Shown: positions 7,144 through 16,964 of the stretch, piece after piece | How positions within the stretch are numbered: the stretch's first letter is position 1 | Layout of the letters: each line of letters begins with the position of its first letter | DNA from: Paraferrimonas sedimenticola | GTDB lineage: Bacteria > Pseudomonadota > Gammaproteobacteria > Enterobacterales > Shewanellaceae | Reading direction: 5' to 3' | Assembly: GCF_002282855.1 (NCBI RefSeq) | Contig: NZ_NRIR01000014.1 | Location: forward strand, 1 to 43,750 | DNA length: 43,750 nucleotides | Program-made: the position numbers and the translations under genes | Notes under the pieces: generated by a model | Database searches by the model: none | What the model was told of the DNA's origin: nothing | The model's input: only the letters and a program-made list of their open reading frames with translations

Positions 7144-7830
7144 ATGAATAAAAGAATTAGTTACAGCAAAGCTTTCTATACCGTGCTCAAGCGCGATATT
7201 CAGATTGCCATTCGCCACCAAGGCGACATTTTTAACCCTATTTTGTTTTTCATCATAGTGGTTACCCTATTCCCGCTTGGCATTGGTCCAGAAGCCAATA
7301 CGCTTACTCGAATCGCGCCCGGCGTGATTTGGGTAGCGGCCTTGCTCGCATCCCTGTTATCCCTTGAGCGCCTGTTCAAAGCCGACCACGCCGATGGCAG
7401 CCTTGAGCAAATGATGCTCAGCCCTCAGCCTCTGGCGCTAATGGCTTTAGCAAAAGTGCTGGCCCACTGGATACTGACCGGTGTACCCGTGATCCTAGTT
7501 GCTCCGCTGTTGGCTGTTTTGCTGCACTTGGACGAAAATAGCTATGGAGCACTTATCGCCACCTTGGCCTTGGGCACTCCAGTACTTAGCTTAATCGGCG
7601 CTATCGGTGTTGCATTGACTGTAGGACTGCGTAAAGGTGGGGTACTATTGAGTTTATTAGTATTACCTTTATATATTCCGGTATTAATTTTCGCGACCAG
7701 CGCAATGGACGCTGCCTCGCTTAACAACCCTTATGACGGTCACCTTGCCATTATTGGCGCTATGTTGGCCGGTTCGTTAACCCTGGCGCCTATCGCGATT
7801 GGTGCCTCATTGCGTGTGAGTACAAACTAA
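7144..7830 (+). CDS. ccmB: Haem exporter membrane protein CcmB
   Basis: This 228-residue protein has six predicted membrane helices and the ABC-2-like layout of CcmB, beginning with a short basic cytoplasmic segment (FYTVLKRDIQIAIRHQGDI) that contacts CcmA. It is the permease half of the CcmAB ATPase complex. It ends one base before the ccmC start, which implies coupled translation. The length is close to the usual 220-230 residues. Confidence 0.95.
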   Translation: MNKRISYSKAFYTVLKRDIQIAIRHQGDIFNPILFFIIVVTLFPLGIGPEANTLTRIAPGVIWVAALLASLLSLERLFKADHADGSLEQMMLSPQPLALMALAKVLAHWILTGVPVILVAPLLAVLLHLDENSYGALIATLALGTPVLSLIGAIGVALTVGLRKGGVLLSLLVLPLYIPVLIFATSAMDAASLNNPYDGHLAIIGAMLAGSLTLAPIAIGASLRVSTN

Positions 7831-7831
7831 A

Positions 7832-8578
7832 ATGTGGAAATGGTTACACCCTTACGCTAACCCAGAAGCCGCTTACCGCCTCGCTGGTAAGTTTCTGCCC
7901 TGGTTCGCCGTTGCGGCGGTTGCTGCTATTGCAACTGGCACCATTTGGGGCTTAATGTTCGCCCCAGCGGATTATCAACAGGGCGATAGCTTTCGCATCA
8001 TCTACATCCATGTGCCTGCCGCATCCATGTCGATGATGGTTTACATGTCGATGGCCATCACTGCATTTATCGGGCTGGTGTGGCAGTACAAGCAGTGCGA
8101 TTGGGCCGCCGCCTCGATGGCGCCAATTGGTGCCGTATTCACCTTCATCGCGCTTGTGACCGGTGCAACTTGGGGCAAGCCTATGTGGGGCACTTGGTGG
8201 GTGTGGGATGCTCGCCTGACCGCTGAGTTGGTGTTGCTATTCTTGTACTTGGGTGTGATTGCGCTATACGCCTCGTTCGAAGACAAAGTACTGGCCGCCC
8301 GCGCTGCTGGTATTTTGGCTGTGGTTGGCGTAATTAATATTCCAATCATTAAATACTCAGTAGAGTGGTGGAGCTCGCTGCACCAACCTGCAACCATTAA
8401 GGTTACCGAAGAATCCAGCATGTCTTCAGATATGCTTTACCCGCTGCTAATCAACATACTTGGCTTTGGCCTGATGTTTGGTGCGCTGACTCTGGTTCGC
8501 TTCCGCGCCGAAATTTTAGCCCGCAACGCAATGCGTCCTTGGGTTCGTGAACTTGCTAAAGCCGAAGGAGTCAAATAA
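7832..8578 (+). CDS. ccmC: Haem handling protein CcmC
   Basis: This 248-residue, six-helix membrane protein has the periplasmic WWD motif (WGTWWVWDARLT around residue 125). Two external histidines flank it, in YIHVPAA (near residue 60) and SSLHQP (near 185), corresponding to the axial haem ligands known for E. coli CcmC. It loads haem onto CcmE on the outer face of the inner membrane. Its stop codon shares a base with the ccmD ATG. Confidence 0.96.
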   Translation: MWKWLHPYANPEAAYRLAGKFLPWFAVAAVAAIATGTIWGLMFAPADYQQGDSFRIIYIHVPAASMSMMVYMSMAITAFIGLVWQYKQCDWAAASMAPIGAVFTFIALVTGATWGKPMWGTWWVWDARLTAELVLLFLYLGVIALYASFEDKVLAARAAGILAVVGVINIPIIKYSVEWWSSLHQPATIKVTEESSMSSDMLYPLLINILGFGLMFGALTLVRFRAEILARNAMRPWVRELAKAEGVK

Positions 8579-8778
8579 TGCAGTTTGATAGTTTTGCAGA
8601 TTTCATCAACATGGGCGGCTATGCTTTCTATGTATGGTTAGCTTATGGCGTGACCGCGACTGCTTTAGCAATCCTGATCGCGCACAGCTTGAAAAAGAAG
8701 TCTAAAGTGTTAAAAGAAATTGGGCAGAAAATTCAACGTGAAGATCGTCTGCGCCAGAACCGGAGTAATAAATCATGA
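8578..8778 (+). CDS. ccmD: Haem exporter subunit CcmD
   Basis: This 66-residue single-helix membrane protein has a short N-terminal segment with the family-typical [12 protein letters not shown], a membrane helix (about 16-37) and a strongly basic cytoplasmic tail. CcmD is required for release of holo-CcmE from CcmC. It overlaps ccmC by 1 bp and ccmE by 4 bp (ATGA). Confidence 0.93.
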   Translation: MQFDSFADFINMGGYAFYVWLAYGVTATALAILIAHSLKKKSKVLKEIGQKIQREDRLRQNRSNKS

Positions 8779-9263
8779 ACCCAAGACGTAAAAAACGCCT
8801 TGTCTTCGCCACCGCATTGGTAGTTGGTGTAGCAGCCATCGCTTCTCTGTTGCTGTATGCACTTAACTCAAACCTCAACCTGTTCTACACGCCGACAGAA
8901 ATCGTCAACGGCAAGGAAGACACAGGTAAGCGTCCTGACGTGGGCGATCGCATTCGCGTTGGTGGTATGGTTACTGTCGGCACTCTACAACGCGACCCGA
9001 ACAGCTTGTTCGTAGAGTTTGCAATTCACGACGCCGCCGGTGGTGAAATCATGGTTACCTATGATGACCTGCTGCCAGATCTGTTCCGCGAAGGCCAGGG
9101 TATCGTTGCTCAAGGTGTTCTAGGTGAAGGCAATGTATTGGTTGCCTCAGAAGTGCTAGCCAAACACGATGAGAACTACATGCCGCCAGAAGTGGCTGAA
9201 GCCATGGGCCAAAGCCACCAACAGCTTGAGTACACCGACGGACAGAAGGCCAATCAAGGCTAA
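8775..9263 (+). CDS. ccmE: Haem chaperone CcmE
   Basis: This 162-residue protein has an N-terminal membrane anchor (about 9-29), an OB-fold beta-barrel domain and the haem-attachment motif HDENY, with His131 as the covalent haem ligand (His130 in E. coli). The C-terminal tail is flexible and hydrophilic. CcmE carries haem from CcmC to CcmF. It is last in ccmABCDE, and a strong terminator follows within 30 bp, confirming that ccmF, ccmG and ccmH are not on this transcript. Confidence 0.96.
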   Translation: MNPRRKKRLVFATALVVGVAAIASLLLYALNSNLNLFYTPTEIVNGKEDTGKRPDVGDRIRVGGMVTVGTLQRDPNSLFVEFAIHDAAGGEIMVTYDDLLPDLFREGQGIVAQGVLGEGNVLVASEVLAKHDENYMPPEVAEAMGQSHQQLEYTDGQKANQG

Positions 9264-9288
9264 CTCCCAAAAGAGTGACCACTCACTA

Positions 9289-9319
9289 ATACCGCGCTTA
9301 CAAAGCGCGGTATTTTTTT
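9289..9319 (+). terminator. Terminator of the ccmABCDE operon
   Basis: An 11-bp perfect stem ATACCGCGCTT / AAGCGCGGTAT (9289-9313, loop of 3) is followed by a run of seven T. Confidence 0.93.
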
Positions 9320-9396
9320 GCTTGAAGCATTGCCATTGTTCGCTATCTCGCCCCTTGCTACCTTAGACAGTCAGGATGTTGAAGTAAGAGAGCGAT

Positions 9397-9981
9397 ATGA
9401 AATGGATTTTAGCGCCGATACTAATGGCTTACAGTGCAACAGCCGTTGCCTGTGGCAATTCTCCTCAAGCTAAGGCACTTGCCGAGTTCATCATCAAGGA
9501 CCCACAGCAACAGAGAGACTCGATTATCTGCGACCCTCGCCTAGTTTCAGCCGCCGCTCAAAAAGCGCAGCAAATGGCGTCTGCGGGCCTTGTGGCGCAT
9601 AACTTAGGTGTTAGTCCCAATACGTTTGTGGAGGAGGCAGGTTTTGACTTGCCTTACTACTACGCGCCGGGTGGAAATCAGGTTGAAGCCATTGCTGGAG
9701 GCTATCCGAGCGCAGAGGAGGTGTGGGCTGGCTTCAAAAAGTCTACCTCAGGCCACAAGGAACATCTGCTTGGCACACTCGATTTTTACAGAGAGCAAGA
9801 TAGGTTGGGGGTAGGTTACTTTTATGACTGGGACACGCCCCACATTCAATACTGGGTTGTATATCTGACCAAGGGCACCGACGATTCACCACCGCCGAGC
9901 TTTGAATCTACGCCGAACAAAGGCAACGAGGTGATGCTCAAACGCGAAGTCCCCAAGATAATGCCGACGAGTGAGCGTTAG
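9397..9981 (+). CDS. Exported CAP/SCP-domain protein (YkwD-like)
   Basis: This 194-residue protein has a signal peptide (1-18). The first mature residue would be Cys19, but the AVAC sequence is a poor lipobox; Cys19 and Cys45 could instead pair. Residues about 25-160 match the CAP (CRISP/antigen 5/PR-1) pattern: an early helix with CDPRLVSAAAQKAQQMA, His68, a Glu97-containing segment where relatives have GEN, the AEEVWAGFKKS helix, GH..HLL (His120, His123), and a closing strand with QYWVVYL. The proline-rich tail looks disordered. The function of bacterial CAP proteins is mostly unknown, with proposed extracellular binding or hydrolytic roles. It is monocistronic between two terminators, separating ccmE from the alpha operon. 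Confidence 0.8.
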   Translation: MKWILAPILMAYSATAVACGNSPQAKALAEFIIKDPQQQRDSIICDPRLVSAAAQKAQQMASAGLVAHNLGVSPNTFVEEAGFDLPYYYAPGGNQVEAIAGGYPSAEEVWAGFKKSTSGHKEHLLGTLDFYREQDRLGVGYFYDWDTPHIQYWVVYLTKGTDDSPPPSFESTPNKGNEVMLKREVPKIMPTSER

Positions 9982-10000
9982 CCTCTGAAATTTAGGCATA

Positions 10001-10028
10001 AAAAAACCGAGCCTAAGCTCGGTTTTTT
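10001..10028. terminator. Bidirectional terminator between the CAP-domain gene and rplQ
   Basis: CCGAGC-CTAA-GCTCGG is flanked by A6 and T6, so it serves both the plus-strand CAP-domain gene and the minus-strand alpha operon that converge here. Confidence 0.93.
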
Positions 10029-10041
10029 CATGTCAGTGGGC

Positions 10042-10437
10042 TTACTCAGCAGCTGCTTCCGCTTCTACTTCTTCAGCCACTGGGCGGTCAACCAACTCGA
10101 TGAATGCCATAGGGGCATTGTCACCGGTGCGGTAGCCACACTTAAGAATACGGGTGTAACCGCCAGGGCGTTCCTGGTAGCGTGGACCCAATTCGTTGAA
10201 TAGTTTACCTACGACTTCTTGGTCGCGGGTGCGAGCAAACGCCAAACGACGGTTTGCAACGCTGTCACTTTTAGCAAGTGTAATTAAAGGTTCAACTACG
10301 CGACGCAGTTCTTTCGCTTTAGCTACAGTGGTTTTGATCACTTCGTGACGAACCAAAGAACCTGCCATGTTACGGAACATAGCTTGACGATGACTGCTGT
10401 TGCGGTTTAGTTGACGACCACTCTTACGATGGCGCAT
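10042..10437 (-). CDS. rplQ: 50S ribosomal protein L17
   Basis: A 131-residue L17 begins with the family-typical [20 protein letters not shown] and has an acidic, Ala/Glu-rich tail. L17 binds 23S rRNA near the polypeptide exit tunnel. It is the last gene of the alpha operon, 38 bp after rpoA, and is followed by the shared terminator. Confidence 0.97.
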   Translation of the reverse strand: MRHRKSGRQLNRNSSHRQAMFRNMAGSLVRHEVIKTTVAKAKELRRVVEPLITLAKSDSVANRRLAFARTRDQEVVGKLFNELGPRYQERPGGYTRILKCGYRTGDNAPMAFIELVDRPVAEEVEAEAAAE

Positions 10438-10475
10438 GACCTAATCCTTATAACCTGTATCTGTACTAATCTGGC

Positions 10476-11465
10476 TTATAGGTCGTCTAGCAAGCTGGCA
10501 GGTGGCCAGTTTTCCAGACGCATACCCAACGACAGGCCACGAGATGCCAAAACGTCCTTAATTTCAGTAAGAGACTTCTTACCAAGGTTAGGAGTTTTCA
10601 GCAGCTCAACCTCTGTGCGTTGTACCAGATCACCGATGTAGTGAATCGCTTCAGCCTTCAAACAGTTGGCTGAACGTACAGTAAGCTCAAGATCGTCGAC
10701 AGGACGCAGTAGAATCGGATCGAATTCTGGCTTCTCTTCTTTCTCTTCAGGCTCTGACACATCACGAAGCTCAACAAAGGCTTCTAGCTGTTCGGCCAGG
10801 ATAGTCGCAGAGCGACGGATGGCCTCTTCTGGGTCAAGCGTACCATTGGTAGTCATATCGATGACTAGCTTGTCCAGGTCAGTGCGCTGTTCTACACGAG
10901 CCGCTTCAACATTGTAAGCAATGCGCGCAACAGGTGAGAAAGAAGCATCTACCAACAGGCGACCGATTGGACGCTCGTCGTCTTCGGCTTGGGCACGGGC
11001 AGAAGCCGGTACATAGCCGCGACCGCGTTCAACGCTAATTCGCATGTTGATGTCAGTATCACCAGTCAAGTGACAAATCACGTGATCCGGGTTCATGATG
11101 GTAACGTCACCGTCGTGGGTGATGTCACCAGCTACTACAGGGCCTGTGCCCGACTTGTTTAGAGTCAGCACAGCCTCGTCTTTACCTTCGATCTTAACTG
11201 CCAAACCTTTTAGGTTAAGCAGAATCTCTAGGATGTCTTCTTGAACGCCTTCCTTGCTGCTGTACTCGTGCAGTACACCGTCAATCTCAACTTGAGTTAC
11301 GGCGCAACCAGGCATACTTGACAGCAAAATGCGACGAAGCGCATTACCCAATGTGTGTCCAAAACCACGCTCAAGCGGTTCCAGAGTCACCTTGGCGCGA
11401 GTTGGGCTAACTTGTTCAATATCAACAAGACGTGGCTTAAGAAATTCTGTAACAGAACCCTGCAT
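10476..11465 (-). CDS. rpoA: RNA polymerase alpha subunit
   Basis: This 329-residue protein has the same length as E. coli alpha. The N-terminal dimerisation/assembly domain (about 1-235, with [21 protein letters not shown]) and the C-terminal domain (about 250-329, with [13 protein letters not shown] and [10 protein letters not shown]) are both intact. The latter contacts UP elements such as those proposed at the rrn promoters in this window. It lies in the alpha operon between rpsD and rplQ. Confidence 0.98.
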   Translation of the reverse strand: MQGSVTEFLKPRLVDIEQVSPTRAKVTLEPLERGFGHTLGNALRRILLSSMPGCAVTQVEIDGVLHEYSSKEGVQEDILEILLNLKGLAVKIEGKDEAVLTLNKSGTGPVVAGDITHDGDVTIMNPDHVICHLTGDTDINMRISVERGRGYVPASARAQAEDDERPIGRLLVDASFSPVARIAYNVEAARVEQRTDLDKLVIDMTTNGTLDPEEAIRRSATILAEQLEAFVELRDVSEPEEKEEKPEFDPILLRPVDDLELTVRSANCLKAEAIHYIGDLVQRTEVELLKTPNLGKKSLTEIKDVLASRGLSLGMRLENWPPASLLDDL

Positions 11466-11489
11466 TTTGTCCTCTCTATAAAAGTTGCT

Positions 11490-12110
11490 TTACTTAGAGT
11501 AAAGCTCGACGATCAGCTGTTCGTTAATTTCAGCAGACAAATCGCTGCGTTCTGGTAGGCGCTTGTAAGTGCCTTCCATTTTCGCGCTGTCTACTTCAAC
11601 CCAAGTGGCTTGCTCGCGTTGGCCAGCCAATTCCAAAGAAGCCTTAATACGGGCTTGCTTTTGAGATTTTTCTCGGATGCTTACAACATCATTCGGTGAA
11701 ACCTTGAATGATGGAATGTTAACAACGCGACCGTTAACCATAACGGCTTTGTGGCTAACAAGCTGACGAGACTCTGCACGAGTAGCGCCGAAACCCATGC
11801 GATAAACAACGTTATCCAGACGAGTTTCTAGCAATTGCAGTAGGTTCTCACCAGTATTGCCTTTGATTCGCGCAGCTTCTTTGTAGTAGTTGCGGAATTG
11901 CTTCTCAAGTACGCCGTACATACGACGAACTTTTTGTTTTTCACGTAACTGTACGCCGTAATCAGACAGACGACCGCGACGGGCGCCGTGCTGACCAGGT
12001 GCAGCTTCTAATTTACACTTAGAATCAATCGCTCGTACACCGCTTTTTAGGAACAGGTCAGTTCCTTCGCGGCGGCTAAGCTTGAGTTTAGGACCCAAGT
12101 ATCTTGCCAT
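11490..12110 (-). CDS. rpsD: 30S ribosomal protein S4
   Basis: A 206-residue S4 with the standard N-terminus ([19 protein letters not shown]) and S4 RNA-binding domain (about 95-160). It is a primary 16S rRNA binder and the known autoregulator of the alpha operon; its likely mRNA target is the leader at 12905-12985. The Cys motif of zinc-binding S4 proteins is absent. Confidence 0.98.
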   Translation of the reverse strand: MARYLGPKLKLSRREGTDLFLKSGVRAIDSKCKLEAAPGQHGARRGRLSDYGVQLREKQKVRRMYGVLEKQFRNYYKEAARIKGNTGENLLQLLETRLDNVVYRMGFGATRAESRQLVSHKAVMVNGRVVNIPSFKVSPNDVVSIREKSQKQARIKASLELAGQREQATWVEVDSAKMEGTYKRLPERSDLSAEINEQLIVELYSK

Positions 12111-12140
12111 GATCTTTCTCCAACTATTCCTAAGGGACGC

Positions 12141-12530
12141 TTACACGCGACGTTTCTTAGGAGGACGACAACCATTGTGAGGGATTGGGGTCACATCAGT
12201 AATGTTAGTGATGCGATATCCAGCAGCGTTCAAAGCGCGGATTGCACTTTCACGGCCTGGACCTGGGCCCTTCACAAAAACTTCAAGGTTTTTAACACCG
12301 TATTCTGCCGCAGCAGTACCGGCGCGCTCAGCAGCAACCTGAGCAGCAAATGGGGTAGACTTACGTGAGCCACGGAAGCCAGAACCACCTGCGGTTGCCC
12401 AAGAAAGAGCATTACCTTGACGATCGGTGATGGTTACGATGGTGTTGTTGAAAGATGCATGGATATGAGCCATGCCATCAGCAACTTGCTTACGAACGCG
12501 TTTACGAGAACGTGACGGAACTTTAGCCAT
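12141..12530 (-). CDS. rpsK: 30S ribosomal protein S11
   Basis: A full-length 129-residue S11 has the internal [16 protein letters not shown] stretch and the C-terminal [18 protein letters not shown] tail. It forms part of the 30S platform. It sits in the alpha operon between rpsM (17 bp) and rpsD (30 bp), as in other gammaproteobacteria. Confidence 0.98.
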   Translation of the reverse strand: MAKVPSRSRKRVRKQVADGMAHIHASFNNTIVTITDRQGNALSWATAGGSGFRGSRKSTPFAAQVAAERAGTAAAEYGVKNLEVFVKGPGPGRESAIRALNAAGYRITNITDVTPIPHNGCRPPKKRRV

Positions 12531-12547
12531 AACTTAAAACCTTCCCG

Positions 12548-12904
12548 TTACTTCTTAATTGGTTTACGAGGACCTTTACGCGTACGCGCATTGGTCTTAG
12601 TACGTTGTCCACGAAGTGGAAGGCTACGACGGTGGCGTAGTCCACGATAGCAACCAAGGTCCATAAGACGCTTGATGTTCATGGATACTTCACGACGGAG
12701 GTCACCCTCTACAGTGAACTTGGCCACTTCTTCACGAAGCAGGTCGATTTGAGCTTCGTCTAGTTCCTTGATCTTCACATCTTCAGCGATGCCAGCGCCG
12801 GCACAAATAGCTTGTGCGCGGGTTAGGCCAATGCCGTAGATTGCAGTTAAAGCGATAACTGCGTGTTTCTGATCAGGAATGTTAATGCCAGCAATACGGG
12901 CCAC
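12548..12904 (-). CDS. rpsM: 30S ribosomal protein S13
   Basis: A 118-residue S13 ([19 protein letters not shown]..., basic C-terminal tail [16 protein letters not shown]). It contacts the P-site tRNA and the 50S subunit through intersubunit bridge B1. The start is GTG in the context GGAGTGCATAGTG, the same as in E. coli, where this start is part of the S4-regulated pseudoknot. It is the first gene of the alpha operon. Confidence 0.97.
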   Translation of the reverse strand: MARIAGINIPDQKHAVIALTAIYGIGLTRAQAICAGAGIAEDVKIKELDEAQIDLLREEVAKFTVEGDLRREVSMNIKRLMDLGCYRGLRHRRSLPLRGQRTKTNARTRKGPRKPIKK

Positions 12905-12985
12905 TATGCACTCCTAAAATAGTTAAAGGTCCAACTGCGAAAAGCCCGGTAGGATACTCAACAGTTGAACGATTTGCAAACAAAA
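12905..12985 (-). promoter_or_regulatory. Alpha operon leader: S4-responsive translational control element
   Basis: Just upstream of the rpsM GTG, the minus strand keeps the blocks known from the E. coli alpha mRNA pseudoknot: TTGAGTATCCT, then CGGGCTTTTC, then the GGAGTGCATAGTG ribosome site, in the same order and with similar spacing (rc 12902-12962). In E. coli S4 binds this RNA and traps the ribosome. The likeness is from memory of that leader; conservation of the fold is inferred. Confidence 0.8.
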
Positions 12986-12987
12986 TA

Positions 12988-13014
12988 TTTGTCAGCCCAG
13001 TGTGGGCTGACAAA
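12988..13014 (-). terminator. Strong hairpin at the spc-alpha junction
   Basis: A 12-bp perfect stem, TTTGTCAGCCCA / TGGGCTGACAAA with a loop of 3, lies between rpmJ and rpsM. On the minus strand it is followed by TATTTTG rather than a clean U-run. It may act as a partial terminator or processing/stability site between the spc and alpha genes. E. coli has a comparable hairpin here. Confidence 0.6.
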
Positions 13015-13023
13015 CGGTCTTTC

Positions 13024-13137
13024 TTAGCCTTGACGCTGTTTGTGTTTAGGTTCAACACAAATCACGCGAACAACGCCATTTCGCTTGATGATCTTGCAGT
13101 TACGGCAGATCTTCTTCACGGAAGCACGAACTTTCAT
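13024..13137 (-). CDS. rpmJ: 50S ribosomal protein L36
   Basis: A 37-residue protein beginning [15 protein letters not shown] and ending EPKHKQRQG. It keeps a zinc-ribbon pair at the N-terminal side (CRNC) plus the later Cys and His, so it is the zinc-containing form of L36. It is the last gene of the spc operon, 18 bp after secY. Confidence 0.97.
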   Translation of the reverse strand: MKVRASVKKICRNCKIIKRNGVVRVICVEPKHKQRQG

Positions 13138-13155
13138 TTCATCACTCCGTTTAAC

Positions 13156-14496
13156 TTAGCGCCCATAGCGATCGAGATTCGCTTTGTTCACTAGGTTAGC
13201 CTTCTTCATGACAGACTCATATTGATGGGACATCATATGGGTCTGTACCTGTGCCATAAAGTCCATGATTACCACTACCATAATCAGTAGGGAGGTACCG
13301 CCAAAGTAGAACGGTACATTCCAGGTAACTAGCATGAACTCTGGAATTAAACAGATAAAGGTAATGTACACCGCGCCCGCTAGGGTCAAACGAGTCATCA
13401 CTTTATCGATGTATCGCGAGGTCTGTTCGCCTGGGCGTATACCCGGGATGAACGCACCAGATTTCTTCAGGTTATCTGCTGTCTCGCGTGGATTAAAGAC
13501 CAACGCGGTGTAGAAGAAACAGAAGAACACAATCGCTGCTGCATACAACACAATATAAGCAGGTTGGCCTGGCGATAACGCCAGTGAAATATCACTTAGC
13601 CAAGTCATGCTCTCACTTTGACCAAACCACTGAGCCAGTGTGCTTGGGAACAAAATGATGCTCGATGCAAAAATAGGTGGGATAACACCCGCCATATTAA
13701 TCTTCAGCGGCAAGTGGGTGCTCTGACCGGCAAACACCTTACGGCCTTGCTGGCGCTTGGCGTAGTTAACGACGATTCGACGTTGACCACGTTCCACAAA
13801 TACCACGAAGTAAGTAACAGCAAATACGATTACTGCCATTAGCAGCAATACTAGTACGTTCAGGTCGCCTTGACGCGCCTGCTCGGCAGTTTGACCAATG
13901 GCTGGCGGTAGACCCGCCACGATACCTGCAAAAATCAGGATCGAAATACCATTACCAATGCCACGCTCAGTAATTTGCTCACCCAACCACATCAAGAACA
14001 TGGTTCCGGTAACCAAACTCACTACCGCCACAAAGTAGAACCCGATACCGGCGTTAACCACCAGGCCAGGAACTAGGTTTGGCAAGCCGGTGGCAATACC
14101 CACCGACTGCATTGTGGCCAGTACAAGCGTCATGTACCGAGTGTATTGACTGATTTTCTTGCGGCCGGCTTCGCCGTCCTTTTTCAGCTCCATGAAATGT
14201 GGGTGAACCACAGTCATCAGCTGCATGATAATCGATGCCGAAATGTACGGCATGATACCAAGTGCAAGAATCGAGGCACGCTCCAAAGCACCACCAGAGA
14301 ACATGTTAAACATGTTAAGAATGGTGCCTTTTTGTTGCTCGAAGACATCAGCCAATACGGCCGCGTCAATACCAGGAATTGGAACAAAGGATCCCGCTCT
14401 AAAAACGATGATCGCGCCAATCACGAACAAAAGTCGAGCTTTCAGTTCAGAAAGACCGCCCTTCGCGCTGTTTTTTTCAAGTCCTGGTTTTGCCAT
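13156..14496 (-). CDS. secY: Protein translocase subunit SecY
   Basis: Starting at the ATG at 14496 (GAGGAA ribosome site about 10 nt upstream, beginning MAKPGLEKN), SecY has 446 residues and ten membrane helices, matching E. coli (443). The open frame extends 18 codons further upstream into rplO, but that start is not supported. The plug region and the cytoplasmic loop with [16 protein letters not shown] (about 235-250) are present. It forms the inner-membrane protein-conducting channel with SecE, also encoded in this window. It is in the spc operon between rplO and rpmJ. Confidence 0.97.
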   Translation of the reverse strand: MAKPGLEKNSAKGGLSELKARLLFVIGAIIVFRAGSFVPIPGIDAAVLADVFEQQKGTILNMFNMFSGGALERASILALGIMPYISASIIMQLMTVVHPHFMELKKDGEAGRKKISQYTRYMTLVLATMQSVGIATGLPNLVPGLVVNAGIGFYFVAVVSLVTGTMFLMWLGEQITERGIGNGISILIFAGIVAGLPPAIGQTAEQARQGDLNVLVLLLMAVIVFAVTYFVVFVERGQRRIVVNYAKRQQGRKVFAGQSTHLPLKINMAGVIPPIFASSIILFPSTLAQWFGQSESMTWLSDISLALSPGQPAYIVLYAAAIVFFCFFYTALVFNPRETADNLKKSGAFIPGIRPGEQTSRYIDKVMTRLTLAGAVYITFICLIPEFMLVTWNVPFYFGGTSLLIMVVVIMDFMAQVQTHMMSHQYESVMKKANLVNKANLDRYGR

Positions 14497-14503
14497 CGAC
14501 GTA

Positions 14504-14938
14504 TTATTCCTCGATCTTTCCACCGGCAGCTTCGATAGCTGCACGGGCACCTTTGGTTGCTTTTAGACCTTTAACGGTCACTGGGCGCTCAATGGTACCT
14601 GAAAGAACGATTTTCGCAAACTGGATATTGCGAGAAATAACATTCGCATCTTTTAAGCTGTTTAGGTCGACAACATCACCGGTCACTTTGGTCAGCTCGC
14701 TCAGACGAACTTCGCTGCGAACCAAAGACTTGCGTGAAGTGAAACCGAACTTAGGTAGACGCTGTTTCAAAGGCATTTGACCACCTTCGAAACCTACGCG
14801 TGGCATACCACCAGAACGAGATTTCTGACCTTTGTGACCACGGCCACCAGTCTTACCAAGACCAGAACCGATACCACGACCTACACGCTTGGCATCAGAC
14901 TTAGAGCCTTCTGCTGGAGTTAAAGTGTTTAAACGCAT
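14504..14938 (-). CDS. rplO: 50S ribosomal protein L15
   Basis: A 144-residue L15 with the Gly/Arg/Lys-rich N-terminal extension ([22 protein letters not shown]) that penetrates 23S rRNA and a globular C-terminal domain. It starts one base after the rpmD stop and ends 7 bp before the secY start, in the conserved spc operon order. Confidence 0.97.
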   Translation of the reverse strand: MRLNTLTPAEGSKSDAKRVGRGIGSGLGKTGGRGHKGQKSRSGGMPRVGFEGGQMPLKQRLPKFGFTSRKSLVRSEVRLSELTKVTGDVVDLNSLKDANVISRNIQFAKIVLSGTIERPVTVKGLKATKGARAAIEAAGGKIEE

Positions 14939-14939
14939 C

Positions 14940-15122
14940 TTATTCCTCCACCGATACCATGTAGTAAACTTTGTTAACCATACCGCGAACTGAAGGAGTA
15001 TCTTCTAGTTCAACAGTGTGGCCAATTTTACGTAGACCCAGACCAACTAGGGTGGCGCGGTGCTTAGGCAGACGGCCGATACCTGATTTGGTTTGAGTTA
15101 CTTTGATAGTCTTTTTAGCCAT
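14940..15122 (-). CDS. rpmD: 50S ribosomal protein L30
   Basis: A 60-residue L30 of the short bacterial form ([22 protein letters not shown]..., ending VYYMVSVEE). It lies between rpsE and rplO in the spc operon with gaps of 6 and 1 bp. Confidence 0.97.
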   Translation of the reverse strand: MAKKTIKVTQTKSGIGRLPKHRATLVGLGLRKIGHTVELEDTPSVRGMVNKVYYMVSVEE

Positions 15123-15128
15123 GGTGCA

Positions 15129-15629
15129 TTACCCCTGAATGTCTTCAACACTCAGACCACGCTTAGCAGCGACTTGAGCAGGTGACTTCATGTGCACCAG
15201 CGCGTCGATGGTTGCGCGAACGATGTTGATAGGGTTAGTGGAACCGTATGCTTTCGACAGTACATTGTGTACGCCTACAACTTCTAGTACGGCACGCATT
15301 GCACCACCGGCAATAATACCGGTACCTTCAGACGCTGGCTGCATGTAAACGCGCGAACCAGAGTGACGACCTTTAACAGGGTGGAACAGAGTTCCGTCGT
15401 TCAACTCAACAGTACGCATGTTACGGCGCGCTTTTTCCATAGCTTTTTGAATCGCTGCTGGAACTTCGCGAGCTTTACCGTAACCAAAGCCAACTTTGCC
15501 GTTACCATCACCAACTACAGTCAATGCTGTGAAGCTGAAGATACGGCCACCTTTAACTACTTTCGATACACGGTTAACTGCAATTAGCTTCTCTTGCAGA
15601 TCACCGCCTTTCGCTTCGATGTTTGCCAT
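15129..15629 (-). CDS. rpsE: 30S ribosomal protein S5
   Basis: From the ATG at 15629 (MANIEAKGG, with GGGAG 6-7 nt upstream) S5 has 166 residues, as in E. coli (167). A TTG four codons upstream overlaps that ribosome site and is rejected. The double-stranded RNA-binding domain (about 10-75) and C-terminal fold are intact. S5 contributes to decoding accuracy and mRNA helicase activity at the entry channel. Confidence 0.96.
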   Translation of the reverse strand: MANIEAKGGDLQEKLIAVNRVSKVVKGGRIFSFTALTVVGDGNGKVGFGYGKAREVPAAIQKAMEKARRNMRTVELNDGTLFHPVKGRHSGSRVYMQPASEGTGIIAGGAMRAVLEVVGVHNVLSKAYGSTNPINIVRATIDALVHMKSPAQVAAKRGLSVEDIQG

Positions 15630-15643
15630 TTTGACTCCCAACC

Positions 15644-15994
15644 TTAGAACTGGAGGCCAGCTTCACGAGCGGCGTCAGCTAGCGCTTGTACGCGACCGTG
15701 ATACTTAAAGCCTGAACGATCGAATGCAACAGACTTAACGCCCTTCTCGATCGCACGCTCTGCGATAGTTTTACCAACCACTTTAGCCGCATCTACGTTG
15801 CCAGTGCCTTTCAGCTCAGCAGCAACCGCTTTTTCAACGGTAGAAGCTGCAGCCAGCACTTGTGCTTCAGGGCTAATAACCTGAGCGTAGATGTGACGCG
15901 GAGTGCGGTGAATAACCAGGCGGTTAACGCCCAGCTCTTGGATCTTCGCACGTGCGCGAGTAGCGCGACGCAAACGAGATGATTTCTTATCCAT
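15644..15994 (-). CDS. rplR: 50S ribosomal protein L18
   Basis: A 116-residue L18 with the basic N-terminus ([19 protein letters not shown]) and the conserved ending [21 protein letters not shown]. It binds 5S rRNA together with L5, also encoded in this operon. It lies between rplF and rpsE. Confidence 0.97.
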   Translation of the reverse strand: MDKKSSRLRRATRARAKIQELGVNRLVIHRTPRHIYAQVISPEAQVLAAASTVEKAVAAELKGTGNVDAAKVVGKTIAERAIEKGVKSVAFDRSGFKYHGRVQALADAAREAGLQF

Positions 15995-16004
15995 ATCGCG
16001 TTAC

Positions 16005-16535
16005 CTACTTCTTCTTGGCTTCTTTACGACGAACTTGCTCGTCAGCATAACGAACACCCTTACCTTTATAAGGTTCAGGAGCACGGTATGCGCGAATGTC
16101 AGCAGCAACTTGACCAACTACTTGCTTGTCAGCGCCTTTGATGACAAGTTCAGTTTGGCTTGGTGCTTCTGCAGTTACGCCTTCAGGAAGCGCGTATTCT
16201 ACTGGGTGAGAGAAACCTAGGGTCAGGCTTACGCTCTTGCCTTTAACGGCACAACGATAACCAACACCGATTAGTTGTAGTTTCTTCTCAAAGCCGTCAG
16301 ATACGCCTTTAACCATGTTGTTAACTAGTGCACGTGCGGTACCAGCTTGCGCCCAACCGTTTGGCTGACCTTCGCGAGGAGCGAAAGAAACCTTACCGTC
16401 AGCTACTGATACTTCAACAGCACTGTTAAATACGCGAGTCAATGAAGCTTTACCTTTTACGGTAACTTCTTGACCGTTTACCGCTACCTCTACGCCGGCA
16501 GGAATAGAGACTGGTGCTTTAGCTACACGAGACAT
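16005..16535 (-). CDS. rplF: 50S ribosomal protein L6
   Basis: A 176-residue L6 with two homologous L6 domains and the signature [14 protein letters not shown] near the C-terminus. It binds near the sarcin-ricin loop region where EF-Tu and EF-G act. It is in the spc operon between rpsH and rplR. Confidence 0.97.
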   Translation of the reverse strand: MSRVAKAPVSIPAGVEVAVNGQEVTVKGKASLTRVFNSAVEVSVADGKVSFAPREGQPNGWAQAGTARALVNNMVKGVSDGFEKKLQLIGVGYRCAVKGKSVSLTLGFSHPVEYALPEGVTAEAPSQTELVIKGADKQVVGQVAADIRAYRAPEPYKGKGVRYADEQVRRKEAKKK

Positions 16536-16545
16536 TATTCCTTCC

Positions 16546-16938
16546 TTACGCTACGTAGCAGACAACTTCACCACCAAGGCCAGCGCTACGCGCAGCTCGG
16601 TCAGTCATCACGCCTTTAGAAGTAGATACGATTGCAACACCCAGACCACCCATTACTTTAGGTAGTTCATCTTTGCCTTTGTAGATACGCAGGCCAGGAC
16701 GCGAAACGCGCTGGATAGTTTCAACCACTGGTTTGCCTTGGAAATACTTAAGTTCGATTTCCAGTTCAGGCTTGGCTTCGCTGGTTACTGCAAAGTCAGT
16801 AATGTAACCTTCTTCTTTCAATACCTTTGCTAAAGAAACTTTTAGCTTGGCAGAAGGCATGGTTACAGTTGCTTTGCTAGCAGCTTGGCCGTTACGAATA
16901 CGCGTTAGCATATCCGCAATAGGATCTTGCATGCTCAT
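16546..16938 (-). CDS. rpsH: 30S ribosomal protein S8
   Basis: A 130-residue S8 ([18 protein letters not shown]..., ending [16 protein letters not shown]). It is a primary 16S rRNA binder and, in E. coli, the translational repressor of the spc operon acting near the start of rplE. I could not confirm a matching S8 site here by eye. Confidence 0.97.
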   Translation of the reverse strand: MSMQDPIADMLTRIRNGQAASKATVTMPSAKLKVSLAKVLKEEGYITDFAVTSEAKPELEIELKYFQGKPVVETIQRVSRPGLRIYKGKDELPKVMGGLGVAIVSTSKGVMTDRAARSAGLGGEVVCYVA

Positions 16939-16964
16939 AATTGGCTTACTCCCGTGACAAGTGC

